Source: Pyrrhosoma nymphula
Lineage: Eukaryota > Arthropoda > Insecta > Odonata > Coenagrionidae
Direction: 5' to 3'
DNA length: 64,000 nt
Assembly: GCA_963573305.1 (NCBI GenBank)
Contig: OY754337.1
Coordinates: forward strand, 70,343,094 to 70,407,093
Shown here one piece after another: positions 26,770-38,890 of this stretch. A model generated the notes under the pieces. It was given only the letters and a program-made list of their open reading frames with translations. It was not told where the DNA came from and ran no database searches. The position numbers and the translations under genes were made by a program. Positions within the stretch are counted from its first letter, which is position 1, and each line of letters starts with the position of its first letter.

Positions 26770-27180
26770 GGTAAAATCGTACGTTAGAGCATAAATGCCT
26801 AGGACCCGAAAAAAAAGATTGAGGAAGGAAAGATTAGTTGAGACTTTCGTAGAGGGCGTGGTGTTGAATGTTTCCGAAGCCTTGGCGTAGAGGAAAAAAG
26901 GTTAAGAGTAGAATGAAGAGTCTTAAGAGGGCATGAGGAGGGAGAGGTAAAATAAGATGGTCAGAAGCGAAGACAAACGAAGAGGTATTTGGTATGGCAG
27001 GGAAAGAAAGGAAGTTGTTTCAAAGTTTGAAGAAAGTCTGAAGGGATGGATGGGGTATTTAGAGATGGAGCGATGTTCGAGGACGTGATGGAGAGTGTCC
27101 GGTAAGCGGGGAGGAGGAAAGAATTGAGTTGGTATTTTAGATGGCATGAAGGTGAGGGTAGAGAGTGTGTCTAGAAGGAT
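26770..27180 (-). other. Purine-rich block on + (pyrimidine-rich on minus)
   Basis: G+A-rich on the + strand for about 400 bp, the reverse of most skewed blocks in the window. No gene recognised. Confidence 0.45.
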
Positions 27181-29400
27181 AACCGAAGAGTTTTATATAA
27201 GCATTAGGGGAATATAATGACGTTTAGCTATAAATTCTCAGTATATATAAAAAAGGCTGATCCAGTACTCAACCTTTAAAATGAAAGCTGAACAATTCTG
27301 TATTCCTGAGGACCGTTAATTTCCTTCCCACATACCTAAACCTACCTTGAAACTGGTTATACGATAATAATGATTTAACCTGTATCGTATTACCAACGAC
27401 TTGGAAGGCAAAAAATTGTTATAATATATTTGTGTTATTTGTTGTGGTTATTAAGATAATAAATAATTATAAACTAGGACATTTCAACTGAAAAGCTCGT
27501 TATGACTCTTAGAACGTTTCGAAAATACAATTTACCGCGCTTCGGATAACATGAAATCTCTTTCATTAATCCAGTGCCTATTTTGTGATGCCATTCGCGC
27601 TTCCGGAATTATTTACTTGGTTCTCCGCCAATTTGAGTTTGTGTAGAAATCATTGTTATATTTGCAGTCAGTCCACGGGAGGTATGCACGGAGTAAATGC
27701 CAACTAAAATTTTTCACCGTTTAAATTATTTTTATTGTAAATTTATGCAATTGCACTCAAGCAATGGATAAGCCCGTTAAAGTATTATCATTTGTTGTTA
27801 AGGAAGATGCATTGGCTACTATTCCAATATTCGTCTTCAGAAGATTACTATACCTAGGCCAAGTATCTAATAGTTTAGTAACTTCAAGCTGTTAAACTTA
27901 ATGGTTATGATGTGCAATCTTCCCCTGGGATCCGCCGAAACACCTAAAAATCTCAACAAATTCGATGCTTTTTGTATGCATTAGTGATTTATGGCATTGT
28001 CTCGCTTCATTGTCTGTGGCGTTCCCTTCGCTTGCAGATGTTAGGTTCGTATCATCTATCCACGTCACCTTTATTATATCCTACCATGTTTCTTTCCGCA
28101 GTGTTATTCCACTTGCAAACCTCTGTCTTCCTATTTATACGGTTCCTTCGTATTTGCCCTAAAATTAAACCGTTTTTCCCCATAGTTTTGCTCCCTCCTC
28201 AATCTTCTTTTTTCTCTCAAACATAGGCAGGCGTAATGACTTTTTTCCCTCTATATTCCCGGGGTTTCAAGGGAATATTCCTGATGGCCGTAAAAATGAC
28301 TAAAATTTTAGAAAATTAAAAAAAAGGGAATGGAGAGTGGAGTTACGGTCAACGTGTTGTCTCCCTCGCATTTTCTTGAGAGATCCTTGGCGTCAACAGT
28401 AATTCTTCGAAGCATAAAACCATCCTCAGACATCTTTTGTTATCTTTTATGTAGGAGCTGCTCTAAATTTGAAGTCTAGGGAGGCGTACAAGTTATGTTA
28501 ATTTACAAGTAAGTTGAATTTAGGCAATGGCTTTGCATTGCAAAACATTTTTCGTTGGAATAGTAGTTTCCTCTCCCTATATATTAATGAACTTATATTT
28601 GCTACATTAATGTTTAGTGAAAGACAAATCCGATATAGCTATGGAGGGTAGTGTAAGAGGCTGTAATATTAGTGAAATTTGAAAAATCGTTTTGTTCATT
28701 GCGCAGTTGATAGGCCTATGGGGAATTTCCTACATTCTTGTGGAAATTAATCATCGCCAATTTTGCATTTGAGAAGTTTTCCGTGGTTGAGAAGGATGAC
28801 ATGAATTTTTGTAATTTTCCGGAGTGATGATTTTCTCGATAAAATTAAGAACTTTTTTCTGCAGTGTAATTTTCAGCTGGTTTGGTGATCAATAGTTTTC
28901 AGCTGTCTAAGCGGGCATTGAATCAGTGGTAAGTTTTTCCATGTTAAGAAGCGATATGTTTTAGACATAGTTCAATCCGTCGTATTTAGGTTTCTATAAC
29001 TTAGGAATAATATTATTATTTTCAAGCATACCCATTTCTTGTTGTGATTGTAATTATTCCTGCATCAGGAATTCTACATTCACGGAATAATTGGCTTCGA
29101 GATAGCGAGAAAGTTATGCGTTTGATAAGCTACCAGTGCAATAAATGTTCATGTATGGCTTCATTTGGACATTGAGTAATCTTCTTGGGGATATTAATTT
29201 TATTGACATGCAATACGATTTATTAGTTTTATGTTCCCCTGTGAATGCAACATAGGTCAGTAGTCTTCGCCTACACGGGCTAAAGGAGGCGAAAGGTGTT
29301 TCATTGTTAGCATTCGGTTTATATCATTCCTATAAATAGTTGGTTGTCCGTCCAAATGTTGTAACGCTGGCCGTAGTCTACCCGGCCCTGATCTAGATAT
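27181..29400. other. Non-coding DNA
   Basis: Mostly AT-rich, with a moderately C+T-rich patch at 27970..28220. No gene seen. Confidence 0.4.
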
Positions 29401-29960
29401 TCCCTGTCTCCTAGTCCGTAACCCTTAGTTTATTCCCATCCCCTTCCCCATGCTTCCTTCCTATTCCCCTTCATCTCCATTTCCCTTCCTTAACAAGTAT
29501 AAACAACGTCCCCAACCTCTTCCAGTGGCAGCCGACTCCTCCCACCCACTCTCTTCCGTACCGCCCCTCGACCTTACGTCCTCTAACTCTCGCACGCATA
29601 TCTCATCCCCCTGTTACTCTCCCTCCGCGAAACCCTTCCTCTTCCCTCCCGGTTCTTCCTCACGGGCCTCCCAAGAGGCTCACTCCCTCCTCCACTGTCT
29701 TCTCCCCCCCCTCTACTCACTCTCCAACCCCCTCCCCTCATCCGCTCTCATCTTTTATTACTTCCTCCCCGAATCGACTGCTTCCTCTCTTGGACTCTTG
29801 CTATGGTTCAATAGTTCGCAAGCGGGAGTCTTCCCTCCTCTTAACTCTTCCTCCTTGCCCGATTCCCTCTTTATGCTTCTTCACTCTTCTTCTTCCTCCT
29901 TCCAATGCTTGCTTTTACACACGCCCCCTTCTTTTCTTCGGTCCTTAAACGTCTCCTCGC
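29400..29960 (+). other. Long pyrimidine-rich block
   Basis: Strongly C+T-rich. The 185-codon Ser/Pro/Leu-rich frame is the longest in the window but has low complexity and no domain, so I do not call it. Confidence 0.5.
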
Positions 29961-30504
29961 CCACCGTCCACCCCTTGCGGAAAGATTTTTTTCCTCGGAC
30001 TCGATGAAATACAAAAGAACACCCGCGCGTTTTGTTAGATACTGCCACGAGCGAACAGAATGTGTGACCAAATTATTTGAAGGTACGAGTAAGGAGGCGA
30101 AGGAGACTCGAAGGTTACACGCTAAGGTTTACTAAGAAAATTCGTTTCTCAGGAGTTTCAAGGTGATACGCCAGGTATTATGTAAACTACACCTGTAAAA
30201 AAGACCAAAACGACTAAATGACCGGGGTTCACTGTCGAACAGACACGTTTAAGGGTTATTTCTTCCCGCGCACCATTAACGATTGCAACAAAACAGACAG
30301 TGACATTTATCAGTCAAGGCACATTTCACTTTTATTACTTTCCCCTGCCATTTCCCTTCCTCTTAACCTTTGTTTTCGTTGGTGGTATCGTAACACTTCG
30401 AACCAGTCAGAAACTTAAGCTTGGAAATAAGAAAGAACTTCGTTTAAACGTATGCTCGGAGCATGCACTTTTAATGCGTTGAATCTTGGACCGTAACTTC
30501 AGCC

Positions 30505-30867
30505 GAGCAAAGATGGATGGAAGCTATGGATAAGTGGTGTTATTGAAAATGATGGAAACCAAATAGACGTAGAGAATCACCAACGAAAATGTCCCGGAGA
30601 GTCGGTGTGAATTGATCTTTGATGAAAACTATGAGGATATGAAGAAGAGACTACGTTATTGGGCACGTTTTGCGATACTATAGTCCCTTTAAAACAGTAA
30701 TGGAAGGAGGAATGAATGGGAAGAGTGATCGAGGAAGACCAAAGGGTGGAACACATGAAGCAAAAGCATGTGGTACGTCAAAATGAATTATGAAGGAGCA
30801 ACGCTGTTAGCGGTTATCTACGAAGAGGGTGGAGTGCAGAGCTGTAGCCAATCAATCCTCGGATTGA
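30505..30867 (+). pseudogene. Decayed C-terminal segment of a LINE ORF2 (RTE/BovB-like arrangement)
   Basis: The frame at 30643..30783 reads through RRDYVIGHVLRYY, KTVMEGGMNG and DRGRPK. This matches the (I)GH(V)LR...KT(V)(I)EG...GRGRP block near the end of non-LTR retrotransposon polyproteins. Downstream, after stops, 30787..30867 reads MKEQRC, then VECRAVANQSSD and a stop at 30865..30867, matching the terminal W-R-A-x-x-N-Q-S-x-D. Upstream, AEQRWMEAMDKWCY at about 30511..30552 matches the conserved (A/E)xE..EAFE.WC(Y/W) block. Stops and frameshifts show it is inactive. The 5' end is lost. Confidence 0.7.
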
Positions 30868-30869
30868 TG

Positions 30870-32700
30870 ATTGTTGATGAAGATTACGTTCGACCATCCC
30901 TTGCCGAACGATTTTGCGTCGTCTCTCTGGAGAGTACGTCGAGGTAGATATGTAAATATACATGCTTTACCTCTCGTTCACCTACTTCACCCACTTCACC
31001 TACTCCTCACATCAATGGGGCAACATTTTATGCGGAGTGTAAGGAGGTGTAGGAAGAGGTGCTGGTAGGGAGGAATTTCCTTCTAGATTTTTATATGCTG
31101 CTACTTTAATTTTATTCTACCCGCGCAAACCGTGTACTCATCGTATTTACATGAGCTGCAATATGTGTCTGGATTCGTGTGCTCTTTCGGACGCGGGAAT
31201 GGGAAATTGTAGGACGTGGAATTTTCCGTAAGCATCGGAGAGTGTTGCTTCACTTCCGCTTTTATCGACTTATGTTTTTCTTTACGGGGCCTGATTTGAG
31301 GATACGGTGGATATGGCTCGCTGAATCTCCATTGAAAGTCCGTGAGTTATGTGTGAGGGGTGTATTTTTTTCACTTTTTTTTCGTGATAATCTCGCCTTG
31401 CTGATCGAATTTCGTTTTTACATTGCTTGCCTGCTTTCCATGAATGTGGCTTGTTATGGGTGTGGGCTTCTTTTAATTTTACTGGGTTCAGAATCGCATT
31501 GATAGCGATTGTGTGTTTTATTCCATGTTCGCAAATTTTTTGAAAGTGAAAATCATTCGTGTGTGCTATCTTTCTTCGCGCTCTGATAGCTGACATTAAT
31601 CTCATGCTGATGTTCAAACCATGTTTTACGTTTTTTTATTTTCCCACTGAAATTGTGACGCTAACCTTTTTATATTTTAATAATTAAGGATTTGCTTATT
31701 ACAGAAACTGTCAAAATGTTAGCTTGTATTGCAGAAATGATTTTGGAATAGCTAGAATTAGCTACATCAATTGTTGTCAAATAGCTACTGAAACTTAAGC
31801 GGAACTTCCGCAGTAAACACGTTTACAGTGACTACATTTTTCGAAACTTTTTCTGCTTTTTTGTTTGCACCCCACTATTCACTCTTAGTTCTGAGAACTC
31901 AATGGAGTAAGAAAAATGGCATAAAGGCCTCTGTATTTGAGGAGCAGGCAGAAATTCCAGCAGGAGTGAGTGCTTCAATGAAGTTATTTGCACGCATTTT
32001 GAGTTTGAGGCCTTTCTTTAGATGCTCTTTAACTATCGTGTTGACTTGGAGAATTAAAAAAAGTCTTTTGAGGCAATTTTTAAGGATTCAATCATGTTTG
32101 ACTGAATTTTACCCTCTATTTTAAATCCCTTTTTAAGCCTTAATTATATTTTCAAGCGTTTTGAAGATGTTAGGGGCACACTGGTTCCCCGGAGTCTTTA
32201 GAAATTCTGTATTTGCGTTATTAAGTTGTGATAATCCATTTTCATGGGGGAGAGAGAGAGAGAGTTGATGTGGAAGGAAAATTGAATTGGTTTTATTATG
32301 CTTTAAATTGTCCTAATTTTCAAACCTATTTTCCCTTACGTTGATTTTATGATTTTTTTAGTGGTGCATTAGTCGTCACCATTGATCGTGATTGGGAACG
32401 AGTTATTATAAAATATCGATATCTCGATGATTTCATCTCGATTCCATTATCGTATCGCGTATCTCGGAGACGTGGGAACCCATTTTCACTTGCGTGATTT
32501 CCCGGAGTCCGGGGTTCGTTCGTTTAAAACAAAAGCATCAGTTTGGAATACTCCGGTAATGGCCCTCCACTTGCTCCAAGAAATTTTTCCACTCGCATCG
32601 CATCAAAAGTTTTTCTCAATGGAGTTTATAATAAAAATATCTTTCCTCCGTACGCGAAGTTATTGAGTGTGCCTCTCTACTACTCTACGAGGGAAGAGAA
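30870..32700. other. Non-coding DNA with (GA)n
   Basis: No gene recognised. A (GA)n run occurs at about 32248..32264. Confidence 0.4.
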
Positions 32701-32719
32701 AATGATAATAATAAAAAAA

Positions 32720-33010
32720 GAAAATAGAATGCCGAGACTTCTCTCCGCTGCTTCCCATCCGGTCTCCCCCTCTATCCGCCAACCTCCCAACCGCCCTGCC
32801 CACTCACCAACCCGAGTCTTCATCTTCCTTTTTTTGTTTCCACTTCTTTTCACCGGCCTGCTGCCGATCCCTCTTTTCCTTGCACTCTTTACCCCCCACG
32901 CCGTTGCTGCATCTTAGTCAGTCCACATCCTCTCTCCTTACCCCCTGTGTGTTATGCCTTTTCCCACTCTTGTCGTGTTTCGTACGTGTCCTATTTTTTC
33001 GTCCCCACGC
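32720..33010 (+). other. Pyrimidine-rich block
   Basis: C+T-rich + strand sequence without a recognisable domain. Confidence 0.4.
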
Positions 33011-33533
33011 TTCGCTGTTAATTTCATCGATTTTATGTCGGATATGTTTCCGTTAGCGGGTTTTTGCTAATGATACATTGTTCTCAAAACGCAGGGAGTG
33101 TACTGTGATGATCGAAAGTGTTTCTGGACATCGGTCGGAATACGATGAATTATTATCATCGGTGAGACGGAATATTTTTAATTAGCCTTGCGTTTCCTTT
33201 GTTTGTTTGAGTGCTTGAGTATCATTTTTTTTTGTCCTACAGAAATAATTTAATGTGTGCCAATGTAGGGAAATATTCTATGTTACGAGCGTATTATTTG
33301 GCTGGTATTCATTCTTATGCTGCAGCGAAATTAAATGCTCTTGAATTCAAGGGATGCAGAATGTATCCGACATAGCATACATCTACTCGCCACGTTGAAA
33401 ATTTTATTTTATTATGTATTCCACATAAAGGACTTGGTTTTTTAACAGAAGAGTACTTTTATATAACTTTATCTATGTCCAAAGCGGAAGGAAATCTTTT
33501 GGCTAAAGCTTCGAAAATCTTTACATTATGGGT

Positions 33534-33729
33534 CATATTTTCTAAAAATAAACTTTGTTATATATTATACACCAATTTATTGAAACTCAACCAGTTTCAA
33601 CCTTTTTAGGTCATTCTCAAGCGTTAATCCCCCAAATGTTAACTCCTGAGAATGACCTGAAAAGGTTGAAGCCGGTTGAGTTTTAATAAATTGGTGTGGA
33701 GTATAACAAAGTTTATCTTTGAAAATATG
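33534..33729. mobile_element. Foldback element with about 80-bp arms and hammerhead-like hairpins
   Basis: Arms of about 70-85 bp (about 33534..33619 and 33647..33729) are inverted copies. Shared outer words are CATATTTT, AAACTTTGTTATA, CACCAATTTATT and AAACTCAACC; shared inner words include GGTCATTCTCA. Read outward, each arm is (C)TGAGAATGACCT, a short loop, AGGTTGAA(A/G)C, then GGTTGAG and AATAAA. This follows the layout of the 46.2 kb hammerhead-like motif, but the CUGANGA core is degenerate (CUGAGAA). Likely two head-to-head ends of a retroelement. Confidence 0.7.
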
Positions 33730-34110
33730 TCTTCATTCCACGAAGTGAATTCGCGAACCGTTGATTTGAAATTACGAGTCGCCCAAATGTTTTCTTTTGT
33801 TGTCCACTTACTTAGGGAAGTTCTGCGTTTCATTCTTATCCGTCGTACGTTTGTTTTGCCGTAAATTAAATTTTCAGATTGAACATTTTAAGATCATAAG
33901 ATTAAGATTTATATCTCTGCGATTGATTCCCGATTTATGGGTTTAAATGAGCTAGGCTGCTGTATAATTACACGTTTGAAATAAATTCATTCTGGTTTCC
34001 CAAAATATAGTGGCAACCATATGAGTGGACATGACATTTTGGAGTAAAATCGACATGTTGATAATAATCTGGAAAACAAGAGCAATGGCTCAACATAATG
34101 TTGAAGCTTA

Positions 34111-34375
34111 CGGGATGGCGATCGGGTTGGTGAGGTGGCTATGGTACTAGCTTCCCAACCTGAGGGCCCGGGTTTGGGTGCAGGAAATGGCGAAGATATT
34201 ACTGTGGCCTTTAGTTGACTGTTCTGAAGAGCCCTTTTAAGTGTATTTTTTCTCCGCCCGTCGGATGGGACGTTATACTGTGGTCTCCATGCCGCCTTTC
34301 GTTGAGAGCAGCCAAATATCGACGCTGGGGTTATCTCTACCCTTCCTCCATAAAACCCTACACAAAACAATTTAC
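34111..34375 (+). mobile_element. tRNA-derived SINE
   Basis: The head resembles a tRNA: a box A-like stretch around GGTGAGGTGGCTATGG (34129..34144) and a degenerate box B around CCGGGTTTGGGTGC (34169..34182). The 3' part, GGACGTTATACTGTGGTCTCC through GGGGTTATCTCTACCCTTCCT, resembles the common 3' domain of insect SINEs that I recall (GGGACGTTAAAC..GGT). No coding capacity. Ends are approximate because no target duplication was found. Confidence 0.65.
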
Positions 34376-35199
34376 ATATTCGGTTTTAAAAATCCTCCTT
34401 CCAATTCTCTCCCTTTTTTTGCATATTTATTGCTGCAAAAAAAGTAAATTGCCTCACCCCAAATAACCAAATTGAAAAAAGCTTACGAGAAGCTAAAAAG
34501 TGAACATTATCTCGTCTTAAGTAAAATTATACGTTTGCCTACCTTTCTGATGGTCCACCCCTCTGTAGTTGAACTTGCTGTTAGATAGACATGATTCCGA
34601 TATCTGTGCGTGGAGTGTGCGAGAGCATCAGAAGTATGTACTTCGATGTTAATTATTGCTATGTTGTTTGATAAATATGTACTTAGCAGTCTTATTTTTA
34701 ATAATCTAGTAGTATATGAAGTAGATTACCGTGTTAAAATTGTCTTAGTTAATTCCAGTGCGTAATGTATGAAATGATTTTTTTGTTTCTTTGATTTTTT
34801 TCTGGTCGCAAATAGGGTTTATTACTGATTGTTCGAATATATTCATCCTTAGCTCTTCATAAATCTCACTCAACAACGGGTGATTTTGGTCGTGATAATA
34901 TCCCTGTAGATCATCGTGCTACTTATGTCATGAAGATGACTTATTCTTGATGAGCATTAATTAATGTTGTTCTAGTTCTTAAGTGATAATATGGGCAGTA
35001 AATGTTTTCCGTGTTGGTATGAATATTTATTGATATTATGCTTCGATGGCTCAAGTCATCCTAAGTAATAATTATACAACCGGAATATTCCATTCTGTCT
35101 TGCAAAATTAAAAAGTGTGGACTAGTACTACGCACTATGAAAAAAAATTAAATACTTCTTATTCGTTTTTTGTTTTGGCTCTATGCATGAATTTGTGCT

Positions 35200-36010
35200 A
35201 CGCCTTCACAAATCTGCCTTTGGTAGCTTTGACCTTCCCTTCACCAGCTTTGACGCTTGTGTTCAGTTGAAGTTCCATTACTTTGTTTTAATCTGCTTAT
35301 CCCTTTTTTCCTCCCAGAAGCATCCTAAAAGATACAGCTCTTACGCCCTTTACCCTTTTCTTTAGGCTTCTCTTCCAATTTCTTTCTCCTCCCTTCCATT
35401 CCCGCTGTTGCCGCTTGCCCCACGTTGTTCTCGCGCTGAAAAATAATTCTCCTTTGCACACTTTATCCCCCCTTCCGCGGCTGTTTTCACCACCCTACTC
35501 CCATCAACGCTTTCTTATGCATGCTGTTCCCGCTAGGCAATCTCCTCCTCAATTTTTTTTTCCTCTTCCACCTATCGACCACCAACCTACAGCTCGCGCT
35601 TATGTGGGTAGCACTAGTACAGGGCTTAACTTCTGTCTTCTCTTCCCGTGTAGAGCTAAGGGTTCTTCACTCGAACGACGTAGCCAGGAGCATCCCGCCC
35701 GCAGCACTGTCCGTGACCGAACCCGCGAAACAGCTTAGGGTTTAGCTTTTCGCTGCGTTATCTCGCTCCCTTGGTACCGGGGATGCGGGGAGCAATAGCG
35801 GAGGTGTTTGGGGAGTGGAGAATGTAATTTTGCCTGCGTTTTGCCCGTCCTCTTCGGCGAGATAGTCCGACGCTCCTTTTCCTTGGACTGAATTTCGGGC
35901 GCTACAAGTTTTGGGTTGTGAGTGAGTAGACGGGCTATATGATGTGGGGGCGATGAGGTTCCTGTGGAATATGGCAAACAAGGGTATGGATGTAGTAGAG
36001 TGCACTTGGA
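35200..36010 (+). other. Pyrimidine-rich then CpG-rich block
   Basis: C+T-rich to about 35590, then GC- and CpG-richer to about 35960. No recognisable protein domain. Confidence 0.4.
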
Positions 36011-36989
36011 GATGGTTGTTTACTGCGTCTCATCGTATTAAGTAGCTACTCTCATTATACAGAGATTAAAAATAAATGGAAATTAGCAAGTTTAATTATG
36101 CGTGTACTCTGAACCGCGTAATTTTCTGTTGCTAAAGTCAAGGTTTTGAACTGTGTATGCGTTTTCTGCATTAATTTTGGTATGTACTAATCGCGTCTTG
36201 CTGAGCCATTGTTGGACCATTTCAGCCAGTTCTTTTGCAACCTTGATGGGACTGGAGTTGATCAACTCACAAAATCAAAACTTCTGTCACAAATTGCTCT
36301 GAATTAGTTGGCATACTGTTGAATGCCCTGAGAACAGTTAGTTTTATGCCTGTGTGAGGATAAATCAAGATTATAAACAGAAAGATACTGAGTTTTGTGG
36401 ATTCATAATTTGTGGATCTTTCAGAACCTCTAATTCACGAATAGATTCTAGGAACACCGTTGAACTCTTCATCTATGGAAAAATGGAAGCTAAGTAGGTA
36501 GGCCGCCTTCTGAATAAATCACAAGCTAGGAAACTTATTCGTTTGATACCATAATTTGTTGAGTGCCTAATTCTTCTTGTCGATTCAGTCCTCAATTTTC
36601 TGTATATTTTTCGCTACAGAATGGCGTTGCTTGTCATTCAAAGCACATTTTATTGCCATTTTTGTTGTGCCCTAGTCTACTTCCTTCACTCCCATTCATC
36701 AGATGGTGGTTCTTGTCTGAAATATGTATCCTTCTCATTTCTGAGTTTACATTGGCTACTTAGAATATAACTTAATTTTGTAGCTTTAGGCATTGTAAAT
36801 TTATCATCGTAATATCTCGCCTATCAGTCTTATGTCGTGTTAGTGTATTTGCATATCTTTCTGAGATTAAATGACGTGACGAATGTTTTTGACTTCAAGA
36901 TGTAACGAAGTGGTAATTATTTAATAGGTCGGATGAATGGTTAGGACCCTTGACTTTTCGACTCATGTTTACTTAATTTATCTTTTTTT

Positions 36990-37510
36990 TCGACGTACCG
37001 TGGTTGTCGGAGAGATAATTAATCTGTCCAGCCCTTGTTTTATCCTCCTGAGAAGTCACGCCAACTCCCGGGCTTCGTTATTAGTCGGGAGAGGAGGTGG
37101 GTAGGTTTATGGTTTATTCAACTCATACTGGACGGAGCTGCCCGGGAGCGTGGGAGTTTTCGTGGGTGGAAAGAAGGAAAACGTTTCATCGAAAGCGAAA
37201 TTAATTCATTTCCTTTCCGTCCTTGCGAGATCGTTGGCTACTCGCCGTTCTCGGCTGAATATATTCACGGTGCGATTTTCATTCCGTTCGCAGAAGCCGG
37301 GGCTAACTTAGGCAATTAATTTTGTTTCATTTGATTTGCGATCGCGCCTTAGTGGGTGTTGTACGCAGGAAATTTCGGTCTCGAGTTTTCATCAGCTGTT
37401 TTGTCGCCGCAAAGCGCTAATCACTCTTTTCTTTCTTGAGGTGAAAGGCGGTGGTTACCCTCAGTTCCCTGTTCGACAAAGGGTCTCAAATTTTAAAGCT
37501 TTATTTCCGA
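36990..37510. other. CpG-rich, unskewed block; possible regulatory region
   Basis: Unlike the polypyrimidine blocks, this stretch has balanced strands with many CpGs and motifs such as CGATCGCG and AATTAATT. The 94-codon frame at 37035..37319 has no recognisable domain. A conserved enhancer or an unrecognised exon is possible. Confidence 0.25.
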
Positions 37511-37866
37511 ACGTGTGATTTTTAAGTAACAGATTGTTCCATTAATATAATTTCCATGCACGGTATCCATACTTCTCCGACCGGAGACTTGTTTTGCGCT
37601 TGTTGGTTTTCGTTGGGACTAGTTACAAGGCTCTTTCGTAATCCGCCATTGCTTTTAGACAGATCGTTATATTCAAATTTACTCATTTCTAAAAATGTGA
37701 GATATAAGTTCGACACTTGTCTCCAGTGGCTGAATATCTGGTTCGTTGCTCAGATGGGTTGGCACTAGCTACCGGACAATCTCAATTTCTGTTTTGAATG
37801 GGAAGATTCTACGAAGGTAAACTTATCTGGCTAGATCGGGGCTCGAATATGGATCCTTTGCTATCA

Positions 37867-38045
37867 TGCCGAGTGCCTAAGCGGTTTAAGCTACTTAAGC
37901 CTCTTTCTCCCCTGTGGATTTTTGTTTAAAGGTATCCGGGTTCGAATCCCTGTCAAGGCGGATGATTTTTCCTCTGTGGAATGTTCGTACGTATGTGCAG
38001 TTGCGAGTGACGCCGTAAAAGGTAATGCTGCGGCTATGTTTTTAA
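37867..38045 (+). mobile_element. tRNA-derived SINE
   Basis: Box A-like TGCCTAAGCGGTTTAAGC (37874..37891) and a strong box B GGTTCGAATCC (37939..37949) sit at tRNA-like spacing with a long variable region, as in tRNA-Leu or tRNA-Ser. The non-tRNA body then starts GATGATTTTTCCTCTG...GTATGTGCAG. A true tRNA is unlikely because acceptor pairing is poor. The body resembles the elements at 50.9 and 58.65 kb. Confidence 0.65.
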
Positions 38046-38432
38046 CCTTTATGATATATATAAGACATTAGAAGTACTCTAGTTGACATTCCATATAAAA
38101 CCATTCCGATCTTCACCATGTTTCATTAACAACGATGCTTTAGTTCCTGAGAGACCCCAAATCCATGTCATGATTACCGACCTGTTATTCCGTCTTGATT
38201 TATTGTCTCTTTCCATCATCTTTTTCAGTTTCCGAACGGTTGTATTATCTGAATGCTCATTCATGTTTCTTCTGCCGTTCAAATACCGTATATTAATTGG
38301 TCATACTTGTTTATTATCATTTTTTCAAATATTTTGGTTGAATGTTCGATTATATATTCTCCCCTAATGATATCTCAATGATTTATTGTTGGATTTAACT
38401 GCTCCAATTAAGTTGATGAGCAAATGAATATA

Positions 38433-38453
38433 TTATTAATTAATTAATTAATT
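38433..38453. repeat. (TTAA)n microsatellite
   Basis: About five TTAA units in a row. Confidence 0.8.
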
Positions 38454-38539
38454 GTAATGCCGAGGAATTTTGTCTGTAGTTTTTTTAAATATCAGAATGT
38501 AGTACGTTATTTTAACCTTTTCCAAAGGCTTCTTTTACC

Positions 38540-38890
38540 TTCTCTGCGTAATTAAAGTCCCCTCCACCATGCGGAGTCACATCTCTTCTCCATTGCCCCA
38601 ATGGCTTTCGCTGGCGTTGTTTTCATTTTACTCTCCGTTTGCCCCGTTTCTATTACTGCATTTAATGGCCTTCCTGTTCTCTCTCGTTTCGTTCCTTTGG
38701 CTCTGTCCGTCCATTGTGGGTACTCCCTCTCCTCTCCTTTTCCACCCCTTTTATCGCCCATCTCACGTGCTATCGCCGTACTAAATTTACAGCACCCTCT
38801 TTCCCTCTCTCTCCTCTTCCCTAATCCCCTTTCTCCGCTTAATTCCCTCTCATTCGGTTGTACTTTCCTTCGCCTGTCCTAATTCCATGA
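38540..38890 (+). other. Pyrimidine-rich block
   Basis: C+T-rich + strand sequence; the open frames are compositional. Confidence 0.4.

Noticed and set aside
27238..27275. TATATAAAAAAG with a CAGT initiator-like word downstream
   Set aside because: Chance match in AT-rich DNA; no gene follows.
29450..30007. 185-codon + strand open frame
   Set aside because: Low-complexity Ser/Pro/Leu-rich product of a C+T-rich block; no domain, and other frames are also open.
37035..37319. 94-codon + strand frame in the CpG-rich block
   Set aside because: No domain or homology recognised; kept only as a possible regulatory region.
37867..37955. Functional tRNA-Leu/Ser gene
   Set aside because: Box A and box B are present, but the acceptor stem does not pair well and a SINE body follows.
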